This document shows positions 43,140 to 49,868 of a DNA stretch of 49,868 bases, piece after piece (position 1 is the first letter of the stretch; each line of letters begins with the position of its first letter). The stretch is from Clostridia bacterium (GTDB taxonomy: Bacteria; Bacillota; Clostridia; UBA1212; UBA1255), in assembly GCA_017935905.1 (NCBI GenBank), contig JAGBGO010000066.1, forward strand, positions 1 through 49,868. Reading direction: 5' to 3'. The notes below the pieces were generated by a model that worked only from the letters and a program-made list of their open reading frames with translations, was not told where the DNA came from and made no database searches. A program made the translations under genes and the position numbers.

Positions 43140-44465
43140 ATGGCAAACGACCCTTCCGGCAAACCCATGAAACCGAAGACTTCCGGTGGCATTCGCCGAC
43201 CCGGTCAGGCTTCCGGTAAGTATACGCCTGCGCCAAAGCGTACCCCTTCCCGTCCGGTTCGTGAAAGAGCGATACCCGGCGAGAGAACTACGTCTGCTAC
43301 ACCTTCTCAGGAAGCAAAACCGGTATTAAAGAAGCGGACCCAAAAGACCCGCGCCAATTTGCGTTTCGAGAAAGACGTAAAGAAAAGACGGCAGAAAGTA
43401 GCCATTACTACGCTATTTATTGTGCTGATTGTTTTGCTCACCACCTTTGCCAGTTTCCTGGCATACACCTATATGACCGATAGCATCAGCAATCCTATTA
43501 CCCAGGATTCCATCTACTTGGAACACGACAGTATTGTGAAATTCCGAGTAGAGAAACAGGAATCCACCCGTTCTATCAGCAATCGGCTTTACGATATGGG
43601 ACTGATCGCCAACAAAACCATGTACCGTTTCCTGTCCAAATTCAACGGTTATGACGGCACGTACAACGCAGGCACCTACACTTTAAGTAAGGGCCTTTCC
43701 TATGACGAAATTATGTTTATTCTAGCGGAAACACCGCCGGAAACCGTTAAGGTAACCTTCCCGGAAGGTTTTACCACGGACCAAATTGCTGCCCGTTTGG
43801 AAGCCAACAAACTGTGCAGTGCAGAGGATTTCTATCAAGCGCTGAACACCGTGGATATTTCCGAATACCCATTCTTGCAGAACATTGACTTTTCCACCCG
43901 GGATCACCGTTTAGACGGCTATCTCTTCCCGGACACTTACGAATTTGACGTATTATCTAAACCGGAGGAAATTGTCTACAAGATGTTAGACCGTTTTAAC
44001 GCCATCTTTAAGCCGGCCTATTATGAGCGCTTGGAAAGCTTGGGCTTGACCTTGGATCAAGTGGTAAATTTAGCGGCGATGGTAGAACGAGAAGCGCGGC
44101 TGGATTCAGAGCGTTCCACCATTTCCGGTGTATTCTACAACCGCTATACCAAAGGCATTCCGGAGACCGGCAAGAAATACTTCGAATCCTGTGCAACGGT
44201 GCGTTATTTCTACAAGAAAATGTTTAACGAGGACTTAATCACGATTTTGGATAAACATACCAAGATTGAGGACCCATACAATACGTATATGAACGAAGGT
44301 TTCACCCCTGGTCCTATTTGTAGCCCCGGACTGGCATCCTTAGAAGCGGCTTTATATCCGTCCAAACACGGCTACTACTACTTCTTTGCCAAGACGGACG
44401 GAAGCGGCAGTCACGAATTCAACACCAATTACTGGGAGCACATAGCCGATCAGAAAGGACAGTGA
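43140..44465 (+). CDS. mltG: Endolytic murein transglycosylase MltG (YceG-like)
   Basis: The 441-residue protein has a basic, Pro-rich cytoplasmic part (1-80), one membrane helix (about 87-110, TTLFIVLIVLLTTFASFLAY) and an outer YceG domain. It cuts nascent peptidoglycan strands and helps set their length. The catalytic Glu lies in NLAAMVEREARLDSERSTISGVF (split here), with FYNRYTKGI and PGPICSPGLASLEAALYPS after it. The gene stands 27 bases after typA with AAGGAGG upstream and is followed by the trmR-U32 pair as in Bacillus yrrL-yrrM-yrrN/O. Confidence 0.92.
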   Translation: MANDPSGKPMKPKTSGGIRRPGQASGKYTPAPKRTPSRPVRERAIPGERTTSATPSQEAKPVLKKRTQKTRANLRFEKDVKKRRQKVAITTLFIVLIVLLTTFASFLAYTYMTDSISNPITQDSIYLEHDSIVKFRVEKQESTRSISNRLYDMGLIANKTMYRFLSKFNGYDGTYNAGTYTLSKGLSYDEIMFILAETPPETVKVTFPEGFTTDQIAARLEANKLCSAEDFYQALNTVDISEYPFLQNIDFSTRDHRLDGYLFPDTYEFDVLSKPEEIVYKMLDRFNAIFKPAYYERLESLGLTLDQVVNLAAMVEREARLDSERSTISGVFYNRYTKGIPETGKKYFESCATVRYFYKKMFNEDLITILDKHTKIEDPYNTYMNEGFTPGPICSPGLASLEAALYPSKHGYYYFFAKTDGSGSHEFNTNYWEHIADQKGQ

Positions 44466-44474
44466 GCCGGTAAA

Positions 44475-45098
44475 ATGGATGCCTTTTTGTCTACGTTATT
44501 GCCCAAAGAGAGTACGCAGTTAGAAGCACTCCGTGCCTATGCGGAAGAATATCGAGTGCCCATTTTACGTTCCGATGCCGCAAGTTTTATGCGTACTTTA
44601 ACCACGCTCCACAAGCCCAAACGCATTTTAGAAATCGGCACGGCCATCGGCTATTCTGCCCTTTTGATGCATGAATGTAGCCCGGAGGCCCACATTGACA
44701 CCGTAGAGATTGATCCGGACACCGCCTTACAAGCCCGGAAGAATATCGAGGCCGGAAATACCAAAGAACAAATCCGCGTCATTATTGGCGACGGCAATGA
44801 AGTACTCCCAGCGCTTCCGGGACCCTACGATATGATTTTCTTAGACAGCGCCAAGGGACAATACATTCATTTGTATGACGACCTGAAACGCCTTCTGGTA
44901 CCCGGTGGACTTTTGGTGTGCGATAACTGTATTTTTTATGACAAGATTTTTACCCGTCCGGAAGAAGCGCCTCACAAACACCGCACCATCGTCCATAACT
45001 TGCGGGAATTTTTAACCAAAGCTACCCACGATGCCGATTATACCGCCAGCTTGCTCCAAGTAGGAGACGGCATGCTGATTGTTACAAAGAATAGGTGA
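44475..45098 (+). CDS. trmR: tRNA 5-hydroxyuridine O-methyltransferase (TrmR-like)
   Basis: The 207-residue SAM-dependent O-methyltransferase has the motif I LEIGTAIGYSALLM, VEIDPD, and FLDSAKGQYIHLYDDL with metal-binding Asp residues, as in catechol-type methyltransferases. Bacillus TrmR (YrrM) methylates 5-hydroxyuridine at tRNA position 34 to 5-methoxyuridine; the adjoining U32 gene supports that job rather than small-molecule methylation. The start ATG is inside a GTAAAATG octamer and has a weak ribosome site. Confidence 0.82.
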   Translation: MDAFLSTLLPKESTQLEALRAYAEEYRVPILRSDAASFMRTLTTLHKPKRILEIGTAIGYSALLMHECSPEAHIDTVEIDPDTALQARKNIEAGNTKEQIRVIIGDGNEVLPALPGPYDMIFLDSAKGQYIHLYDDLKRLLVPGGLLVCDNCIFYDKIFTRPEEAPHKHRTIVHNLREFLTKATHDADYTASLLQVGDGMLIVTKNR

Positions 45099-45104
45099 AT
45101 GACC

Positions 45105-46364
45105 ATGACGAAATACCCTACCCCGGAATTGCTCGCCCCCGGCGGCAGTTTAAGTAAAGCCAAGACAGCCCTCTCCTTCGGTGCCGACGCCGTATATATC
45201 GGTGGCGATGCCTTTGGACTGCGGGCCAATGCAGAGAATTTCACCCTGGAACAAATGGCGGAGTTAGTCGAGTTTGCCAACAGTTTGGGGAAGAAGGTGT
45301 ACGTAACCCTGAATATTCTCCCCCGAAGCCGGGAGATTCCCTTGATGTGTGACTATGCTCAAAAAATTGCAGACGTAGGCGTGCACGGCGTTATTGTGTC
45401 GGATTTAGGGGCTTTTACCGCCATTCACAAAGCAGTGCCCGCCCTGCCCATTCACGTGAGTACCCAGGCCAATAACTTAAATGCAGAAACTTGCCGATTC
45501 TGGCACGATCAAGGGGCTGTGCGGGTCAATCTTGCCCGGGAGCTTTCTTTGGATGAAATCCGGGAAATTCACGAGTCGTTGGAAGACGCACCCATCGGCT
45601 TGGAAATCTTTGTTCACGGGGCCATGTGTATGGCCTATTCCGGCCGCTGTATGTTAAGCGACTACCTGACCTCCCGTTCTTCTAACCGAGGGGATTGTGC
45701 CCAGCCTTGCCGCTGGAAATATCATTTATCGGAAGACGCCCGTCCCGGGGATACTTTTCCCATTGAAGAGACGGACCGAGGGACTTTCTTGTTTAATTCT
45801 AAAGATTTGTGTTTATTGGAATACATACCGGATTTGGTCCGCGCCGGCGCCGCTGCTTTGAAAATTGAAGGCCGTATGAAAAGTGACTTCTACGTAGCCG
45901 TTACCGTACGGGCATACCGAATCGCTTTGGACGCTGTGATGGAATCCTTGGCGCGAGGCGAAGACGGCAGTTTGCCCGAGACTTTGAAAGAAGAACTTTT
46001 GCGGGAAGTTTGTTCCGTCAGCCACCGGGATTACTCTACAGGTTTCTTCTTAGGGGAGAAAGGCAGCCAGATTTACGGTTCTTCCTCCTATATTCGAGAA
46101 AGTGATTTCGTGGGTTTGGTGACAGACTGTGTGCCTTGCGAAGACGGTTACCGCGTGACCGTGTCCCAGCGAGGCAATTTCGGTCTTGGGGATTGCGTGG
46201 AATTCGTGTCCCCGGCTCGAGAAGTGCAAAGTTGGACTTTTACGGAAATGGAAAATGATCACGGCGAATCTATTGATCGCGCCCCCCACGCAGTGATGAA
46301 CGTGCATTTTAAAACGCCTTTCCCCGTAGAGAAAGGCGCTATGATGCGCAGATTTAAGGTATGA
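45105..46364 (+). CDS. U32-family protein, probable tRNA hydroxylation factor TrhP
   Basis: The 419-residue U32 protein has ELLAPGGSLSKAKTALSFGADAVYIGG at the start (split here), then the conserved EIFVHGAMCMAYSGRCMLSDYLTSRSSNRGDCAQPCRW segment, whose four cysteines bind a [4Fe-4S] cluster in relatives, and LKIEGRMKSDFYVA. Such proteins (YrrN/YrrO, TrhP) use prephenate to hydroxylate U34 of tRNA, the step before TrmR. Many Firmicutes have two such genes; here there is one. AGGTG suits the ATG at 45105 better than that at 45099. Confidence 0.85.
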   Translation: MTKYPTPELLAPGGSLSKAKTALSFGADAVYIGGDAFGLRANAENFTLEQMAELVEFANSLGKKVYVTLNILPRSREIPLMCDYAQKIADVGVHGVIVSDLGAFTAIHKAVPALPIHVSTQANNLNAETCRFWHDQGAVRVNLARELSLDEIREIHESLEDAPIGLEIFVHGAMCMAYSGRCMLSDYLTSRSSNRGDCAQPCRWKYHLSEDARPGDTFPIEETDRGTFLFNSKDLCLLEYIPDLVRAGAAALKIEGRMKSDFYVAVTVRAYRIALDAVMESLARGEDGSLPETLKEELLREVCSVSHRDYSTGFFLGEKGSQIYGSSSYIRESDFVGLVTDCVPCEDGYRVTVSQRGNFGLGDCVEFVSPAREVQSWTFTEMENDHGESIDRAPHAVMNVHFKTPFPVEKGAMMRRFKV

Positions 46365-46369
46365 TTGCT

Positions 46370-47023
46370 TTAAAGCAACAACGTTTCTAATTCTTTTGCT
46401 GTATCCGCCGTGGCATCTGCCCCGGCTTTTTCTAATTCTTCTTTACTGCCATACCCATACGTAACGCCGATGCGTGACAAGTTATTTACCTTGGCACCTT
46501 CCATGTCATATTTCCGGTCTCCAATCATCACGATTTCTGCTTCTTTCCCCGCAAGGCCGCACTGATCGATGGCATAGGCAATGACTTCATCTTTGTGAAG
46601 GCGCTCCTCTTCCAATGTACAGCCTGCCACAAAGTGGAAATACTCGGCAAGTTCAAACCGCTCTAAAATACGTTTGGTATAAATTTCCGGTTTAGAGGTG
46701 GCAACAATTAACGTTTTACCCGCCTCCCGAAGTTTTTGGAGCAATTCCGGAATGCCGGGATAAACCTCATTCTCAAATAACCCTACCGTGCTGTAAAATT
46801 CCCGATAATACCGCAAAGCGTCTGTCCCGCCCTGCGCGTCTAAGTGAAAACGTTCCATCAAGGTGGCTTTCAGCGGCGGCCCAATGAAATCGTACAACTC
46901 TGCCCGCGGCGGCTTTTCGATGCCCATTTTGTCCAAAGCATACAGAATACCGTTGGTAATGCCCAGCCCCGGATCCGTCAGGGTTCCGTCCAAGTCAAAT
47001 AAGATTGTAGAATAAGATTTCAT
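46370..47023 (-). CDS. HAD-superfamily phosphatase (phosphoglycolate phosphatase-like)
   Basis: The 217-residue protein has the HAD nucleophile loop FDLDGTLTDP at the start, a helical cap, VATSKPEIYTKRIL (motif II) and MIGDRKYDMEGAKVNNLSRIGVTYGYG (motifs III/IV, split here). It belongs to the Gph/5'-nucleotidase-like HAD-IA branch and removes phosphate from a small molecule; substrate unknown. The ATG at 47021-47023 is chosen over an upstream one inside the promoter leader. Confidence 0.88.
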   Translation of the reverse strand: MKSYSTILFDLDGTLTDPGLGITNGILYALDKMGIEKPPRAELYDFIGPPLKATLMERFHLDAQGGTDALRYYREFYSTVGLFENEVYPGIPELLQKLREAGKTLIVATSKPEIYTKRILERFELAEYFHFVAGCTLEEERLHKDEVIAYAIDQCGLAGKEAEIVMIGDRKYDMEGAKVNNLSRIGVTYGYGSKEELEKAGADATADTAKELETLLL

Positions 47024-47069
47024 ATAAAAGCCTCTTTTGTCTCTTGGAATAAGGTAATCGATCATGTGA

Positions 47070-47099
47070 ATTATACTGGAAAGCGGGTTTGTCTGTCAA
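47070..47099 (-). promoter_or_regulatory. Promoter of the HAD phosphatase gene
   Basis: TTGACA (47099-47094), 18 bases, TATAAT (47075-47070) on the minus strand. Confidence 0.65.
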
Positions 47100-47144
47100 A
47101 TTGGCAAGGGTTAGAGGGCGGGGTTATAGGCGCAGGTGGCTGTC

Positions 47145-47243
47145 GGGTCGTAAAATGGCTCAAACTAATGTTTCACGACCCAGCCCACTGGTCAATCGGT
47201 CGTAAAAAGGTCGTGAAACATAGAAAAAATAGAAATTACGACC
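47145..47243. repeat. Array E: two 35-37 bp palindromic units (GGTCGT...ACGACC), opposed
   Basis: GGTCGT-to-ACGACC units lie at 47146-47180 and 47209-47243, 35 bp each. Reversed, the first reads GGTCGTGAAACAT...TTACGACC, identical to the second at both ends with a different 14-base centre; so they are copies in opposite orientation. A lone half (GGTCGTAA, 47198-47205) precedes the second. The gap separates the HAD gene promoter from the 3' end of the XRE gene. Confidence 0.8.
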
Positions 47244-47280
47244 TGTTACACCTATTGATCTTTGCAACAGGACCAAAATC

Positions 47281-47883
47281 CTATAGCAAATCATCTTCGA
47301 TGAGCCCCATAGCGACTTGTTCTTGCAGCATAGACTTTAAATACTTTTGATCCTTACAATTGTATGCCCAAATTTTCTCCTTGCACACGTAGAATTTATT
47401 CGGTTGATCATCGTCAACGTCCATAGCCTTTCCGTTTTCCAGACGCACGCAATAACCATCAATAAGTACACCCGGTTTAATGTGTTTTTGTAAAATATAC
47501 GGAATAGGTGCATCGTTGGTAGTGGAGGTAAAATGGATGCGAACTTCCCATTCATTTTGATCATTTTTACACACCGCACACTCTTTGGCAATGCCGTAAT
47601 TCAAAATACGAGAATCCACGTCATCCCAAGAAAAGCCGAAATGATATTCGTATAGATCCTTGAAAGGCTTATCTTCTTGCGGGGAATTCAAAAGTGCATC
47701 CAAGCTAATCTGAAACAATTGTGCAATTTGTGGAAGCAGGGTAATATCCGGATAACTCTCCTCATTCTCCCATTTACTGACCGCAGCCTTTGTTACACCA
47801 AGAAGATTGGCAAGTTGTTCTTGCGTCAGTCCTTGCGCTTTTCTTCGCAGGCGAATATGCTCACCGATTTTTAGATTTGTCAT
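47281..47883 (-). CDS. XRE-family transcriptional regulator with unknown C-terminal domain
   Basis: Residues 5-62 of this 200-residue protein form a Cro/C1 helix-turn-helix (LRRKAQGLTQEQLANLLGV, TKAAVSKWENEESYPDITLL). The rest (about 75-200), with FGFSWDDVDSRILNYGIAKEC, HFTSTTNDAPIPYIL and GYCVRLENGKAMDVDDDQ, is not recognised and may sense a ligand. A perfect GTTCCGGAAC palindrome at 47911-47920 just upstream may be its own operator. GGAGGG precedes the ATG. Confidence 0.87.
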   Translation of the reverse strand: MTNLKIGEHIRLRRKAQGLTQEQLANLLGVTKAAVSKWENEESYPDITLLPQIAQLFQISLDALLNSPQEDKPFKDLYEYHFGFSWDDVDSRILNYGIAKECAVCKNDQNEWEVRIHFTSTTNDAPIPYILQKHIKPGVLIDGYCVRLENGKAMDVDDDQPNKFYVCKEKIWAYNCKDQKYLKSMLQEQVAMGLIEDDLL

Positions 47884-47910
47884 GTTTACAATCCCTCCAA
47901 AATACAGAAT

Positions 47911-47920
47911 GTTCCGGAAC
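47911..47920. promoter_or_regulatory. Palindrome upstream of the XRE regulator gene
   Basis: GTTCCGGAAC is a ten-base perfect palindrome 28 bases before the start codon; AATTCC and TATTCC half-copies follow at 47922-47935. A regulator binding its own leader region is the likely use. No clear -35/-10 pair was found. Confidence 0.4.
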
Positions 47921-48006
47921 CAATTCCAGTATTCCATATAACGAAAGAAAAGTAAAGAGAATGTTTATATACACAGGGTCAACGGGTGGTTAACTGTATA
48001 GCAAAA

Positions 48007-48038
48007 GAAAAATCCCACACTTGCGTGCAGGATTTTTC
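48007..48038 (-). terminator. Terminator of tRNA-Gln
   Basis: GAAAAATCC pairs with GGATTTTTC (48007-48015 with 48030-48038) plus inner CAC/GTG, followed by T on the minus strand, two bases beyond the tRNA. Confidence 0.85.
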
Positions 48039-48039
48039 T

Positions 48040-48115
48040 TGGCTGGGATGGCAAGGTTCGAACTTGCGGAATGCCAGAGTCAAAGTCTGGTGCCTTACCA
48101 CTTGGCTACATCCCA
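48040..48115 (-). tRNA. tRNA-Gln (anticodon UUG)
   Basis: A 76-nt RNA from TGGGATG (48115) to encoded CCA (48040). The anticodon stem CCAGA/TCTGG holds loop CTTTGAC (anticodon TTG), and the GTTCGAACC T-loop and acceptor pairing are present. Confidence 0.96.
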
Positions 48116-48127
48116 ATAACCTTTAGA

Positions 48128-48156
48128 ATTATACCCCGTGAAACGCGTTCTGTCAA
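48128..48156 (-). promoter_or_regulatory. Promoter of tRNA-Gln
   Basis: TTGACA (48156-48151), 17 bases, TATAAT (48133-48128), a consensus promoter whose -35 overlaps the end of the CYTH gene. Confidence 0.8.
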
Positions 48157-48701
48157 CGGGTTTTTAGAAAAAAATCCCGAGCAGAAAGAAAGCGGGAATA
48201 TTTTCCCGGCATTTTACCGGCGCCCTCTAAACCAAGACCGGAAACCAACGCCAAAACCTCCGGCAAAGCGCCTTCCTGAAACTCAATTTCCAACTCATAG
48301 TCCCGCCGTCCCCAGTACGTACTGGTGTCGAAATCCAAGCGGTATCGAGCCAGAATCAGGCTTTCCCGCACCGTTTCCAGCGCCCCCAAAGGAGACGCCT
48401 GGATGCCGTCTACAGTAAGCATTTTTGGAAGTCCATCCACCCGGAAACTTTCTTCCCGGCTGTCGTGGCTCTTCCCAAAATTGTGCCGCTTAATCTCGCC
48501 GTGAAAACGCCCGTCAATTTCCCGGATGCGCAAGGTGACGCCCTGCCGATGAAGATCCAGCGCCTCTGTATCGTAGTAATGATTCACTTGGGTAACCACG
48601 CACAAAGAAGCCTCCGGCAGCAAAGCTTCTGCCTGCTTCCGGACTGCTTCAAAACAATCTTCTGAGAGTAGAAATTTCAGTTCGTGTTCAATAAAGGCCA
48701 T
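48153..48701 (-). CDS. CYTH-domain (triphosphate tunnel) protein
   Basis: The 182-residue protein has the CYTH start FIEHELKFLL (the ExExK signature), YYDTEALDLHRQGVTLRIRE, and DTSTYWGRRDYELEIEFQEG, where charged residues line the triphosphate-binding tunnel. Relatives hydrolyse triphosphate, thiamine triphosphate, or make cAMP; the short form suggests a triphosphatase. The ATG at 48699-48701 lacks a good ribosome site but lies five bases after the upstream gene's stop, so it is probably coupled. Confidence 0.85.
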   Translation of the reverse strand: MAFIEHELKFLLSEDCFEAVRKQAEALLPEASLCVVTQVNHYYDTEALDLHRQGVTLRIREIDGRFHGEIKRHNFGKSHDSREESFRVDGLPKMLTVDGIQASPLGALETVRESLILARYRLDFDTSTYWGRRDYELEIEFQEGALPEVLALVSGLGLEGAGKMPGKYSRFLSARDFFLKTR

Positions 48702-48705
48702 AGGA

Positions 48706-49584
48706 TTATGCAATGGTAATGGTAAAAGTATTGGTATATACTTTGCCCGGTTTCAAGGTGATCATCAACTGTTTGGTCTCCAAATCGTCTACTTCCCCGT
48801 CGTACGCCGGCAAACTGTACCAAGGCTCGATGCACACGTAAGGTGCGTCCGTCTTGGGGGCATGCCACAAACCCAGGGCATTCATATCCGGATAGGACAA
48901 ATGCACGGACTTACAAGAGCAGCGAGACTTCAGCGTAATGCCTTTACACATGTCTGTAAGGAAAATGGCATCGTGGTCAAATAAATCGTGGGTTAAAGAA
49001 AGGCGTCTGCCGTCCTCTAAGGGGAAGTCTTCCCGCTTGCCGGTATCGTAACAGGTTTCACTTAAAATAGCCTTCTTAGGCACTTTCTCGCAGTCAAATT
49101 CCACGTAGTAGTCTTCGAACTTCTCCCCTGCCGTAAGAGGTACGTTAAAGCCCGGGTGGCCACCTACGGCGAAGATTAAGTCTTTCTCGTCTGTATTGCG
49201 CACTTGGAAGGTTTGATGCACCGTGGTACCATCCAATCGATATCCAATCATCAGTTCAAAGTGGAAGGGATACATCTTTAAAGAGCTCTCCGTGTCCGTT
49301 AAACAGAACTTAATCTCATCGTCTTTTTGAGAAATCACGGTCATCGCCGTCTTCCGGGCAAAGCCGTGAAGATTCATTTCGTAGGTATTACCGCGGTACG
49401 TGTATTTGCCATCGGTTAAACGGCCACAAATGGGAAAAAGGTTACATGCACGGCCGTGCCAGTATGCAGGGTCTCCTTGCCATAAATATTCACAGTGGTC
49501 TTCCTTCAATTGAAAGGACATCATTTCCGCGCCTACGTCGGAAATCGCCACGCAGATCTTGTCATTTTCTATGGTATAAAGCAT
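48706..49584 (-). CDS. Aldose 1-epimerase family protein (LacX-like)
   Basis: The 292-residue protein has the galactose mutarotase fold signs: NLFPICGRLTDGKYTYRG, MNLHGFARKTAM with the catalytic His, AVGGHPGFNVPL with the second His, and CIEPWYSLPA with the catalytic Glu. It interconverts anomers of a sugar or sugar phosphate in the cytoplasm; this LacX branch has uncertain specificity. The ATG at 49582-49584 has AAGGAGG upstream. Confidence 0.9.
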   Translation of the reverse strand: MLYTIENDKICVAISDVGAEMMSFQLKEDHCEYLWQGDPAYWHGRACNLFPICGRLTDGKYTYRGNTYEMNLHGFARKTAMTVISQKDDEIKFCLTDTESSLKMYPFHFELMIGYRLDGTTVHQTFQVRNTDEKDLIFAVGGHPGFNVPLTAGEKFEDYYVEFDCEKVPKKAILSETCYDTGKREDFPLEDGRRLSLTHDLFDHDAIFLTDMCKGITLKSRCSCKSVHLSYPDMNALGLWHAPKTDAPYVCIEPWYSLPAYDGEVDDLETKQLMITLKPGKVYTNTFTITIA

Positions 49585-49615
49585 CAAAATGCGCCTCCTT
49601 CAAAGTGATGGGGTT

Positions 49616-49644
49616 ATGATAGCACATCCCCTGTAAAATAACAA
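49616..49644 (-). promoter_or_regulatory. Promoter of the epimerase-CYTH pair
   Basis: TTGTTA (49644-49639), 17 bases, TATCAT (49621-49616) on the minus strand. Confidence 0.55.
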
Positions 49645-49664
49645 GATTTTTTCGAAAAAAGGTG

Positions 49665-49693
49665 TTGACAAAGCAGTTCTACCTCGCTATAAT
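49665..49693 (+). promoter_or_regulatory. Promoter of tRNA-Leu (AAG)
   Basis: TTGACA (49665-49670), 17 bases, TATAAT (49688-49693): full consensus match, 46 bases before the tRNA. Confidence 0.85.
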
Positions 49694-49739
49694 AAACAAG
49701 CTGATTTCATTTGTTTAGCAGATGGTTTCAGCGGATTAT

Positions 49740-49822
49740 GCGAGTATGGTGGAATTGGCAGACACGTGCGTTTAAGGGGCGCATGGGAGACCGTATCGGT
49801 TCAAGTCCGATTACTCGCACCA
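49740..49822 (+). tRNA. tRNA-Leu (anticodon AAG)
   Basis: An 83-nt RNA from GCGAGTA (49740) to encoded CCA (49822). Anticodon stem TGCGT/GCGCA (one G-U) with loop TTAAGGG gives anticodon AAG; a long variable arm and GGTTCAAGTCC T-loop confirm tRNA-Leu. Confidence 0.95.
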
Positions 49823-49830
49823 AAACAGTG

Positions 49831-49866
49831 AAACCCGAACCTCGTATGAGGTTCGGGTTTCTTTTT
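49831..49866 (+). terminator. Terminator of tRNA-Leu (AAG)
   Basis: AAACCCGAACCTC (49831-49843) pairs exactly with 49848-49860, loop GTAT, followed by CTTTTT. Confidence 0.92.
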
Positions 49867-49868
49867 AC

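Noticed and set aside
47066..47350. Plus-strand open frame of 94 codons
   Set aside because: It crosses array E and the 3' end of the XRE gene on the other strand and has no ribosome site.

Overview
Organism. The window looks like a chromosome segment of an anaerobic, spore-forming member of the Clostridia (Firmicutes). The evidence is GGAGG-type ribosome binding sites, sigma-A promoters of TTGACA-17-TATAAT form, the spore-coat set cotJA-cotJB-cotJC, the [FeFe]-hydrogenase maturases HydE/HydG/HydF, a minimal two-gene SufC-SufB Fe-S system, the dnaG-rpoD pair, and the mltG-trmR-U32 order known from Bacillus yrrL-yrrM-yrrN/O. Base composition is moderate (G+C in the high 40s by eye). No phage, plasmid or complete insertion sequence is visible. 

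Layout. 0-1 kb: YafQ/DinJ-type toxin-antitoxin pair. 1-4 kb: a 950-residue secreted repeat protein. 4-12 kb: a complete arginine operon on the minus strand (argG-H-C-J-B-D-F) driven from one promoter that carries a tandem ArgR operator. 12-15.5 kb: acyltransferase, flavoprotein, a small ribbon-helix-helix protein, a Cys/acidic membrane protein preceded by a recombinase-like HTH remnant, and a hypothetical. 15.6-17.4 kb: tmRNA, smpB, birA. 17.4-21.4 kb (plus strand): sufC, sufB, flavodoxin, two overlapping SpoU-type RNA methyltransferases. 21.5-25.9 kb (minus): rpoD, dnaG, a membrane-anchored protein. 26-28.3 kb: thiamine diphosphokinase, ybaK, cotJABC. 28.6-33.3 kb (minus): zinc-ribbon membrane protein and the hydrogenase maturation operon with an attenuator-like leader. 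33.5-36.7 kb: GH3 glucosidase and divergent metallophosphoesterase. 36.9-41.1 kb: tRNA-Leu, recG, rpmB, citrate synthase. 41.2-46.4 kb (plus): typA, mltG, trmR, U32 protein. 46.4-49.9 kb: HAD phosphatase, XRE regulator, tRNA-Gln, CYTH protein, aldose epimerase, tRNA-Leu. 

How it works together. Most genes are core metabolism and information processing. Oxygen-sensitive Fe-S chemistry recurs (Suf, flavodoxin, hydrogenase maturases), and the arginine block makes arginine from glutamate by the acetyl-recycling route because argJ is present. 

Most unusual features. (1) At least seven gaps, nearly always at the 3' side of a gene, carry 32-37 bp imperfect palindromes that begin (T)GG and end CC(A). 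Each locus uses its own stem sequence, yet length, architecture and pairing are kept. (2) The octamer GTAAAATG/CATTTTAC occurs 28 times by eye on both strands, inside and between genes, far above a chance expectation of about two.
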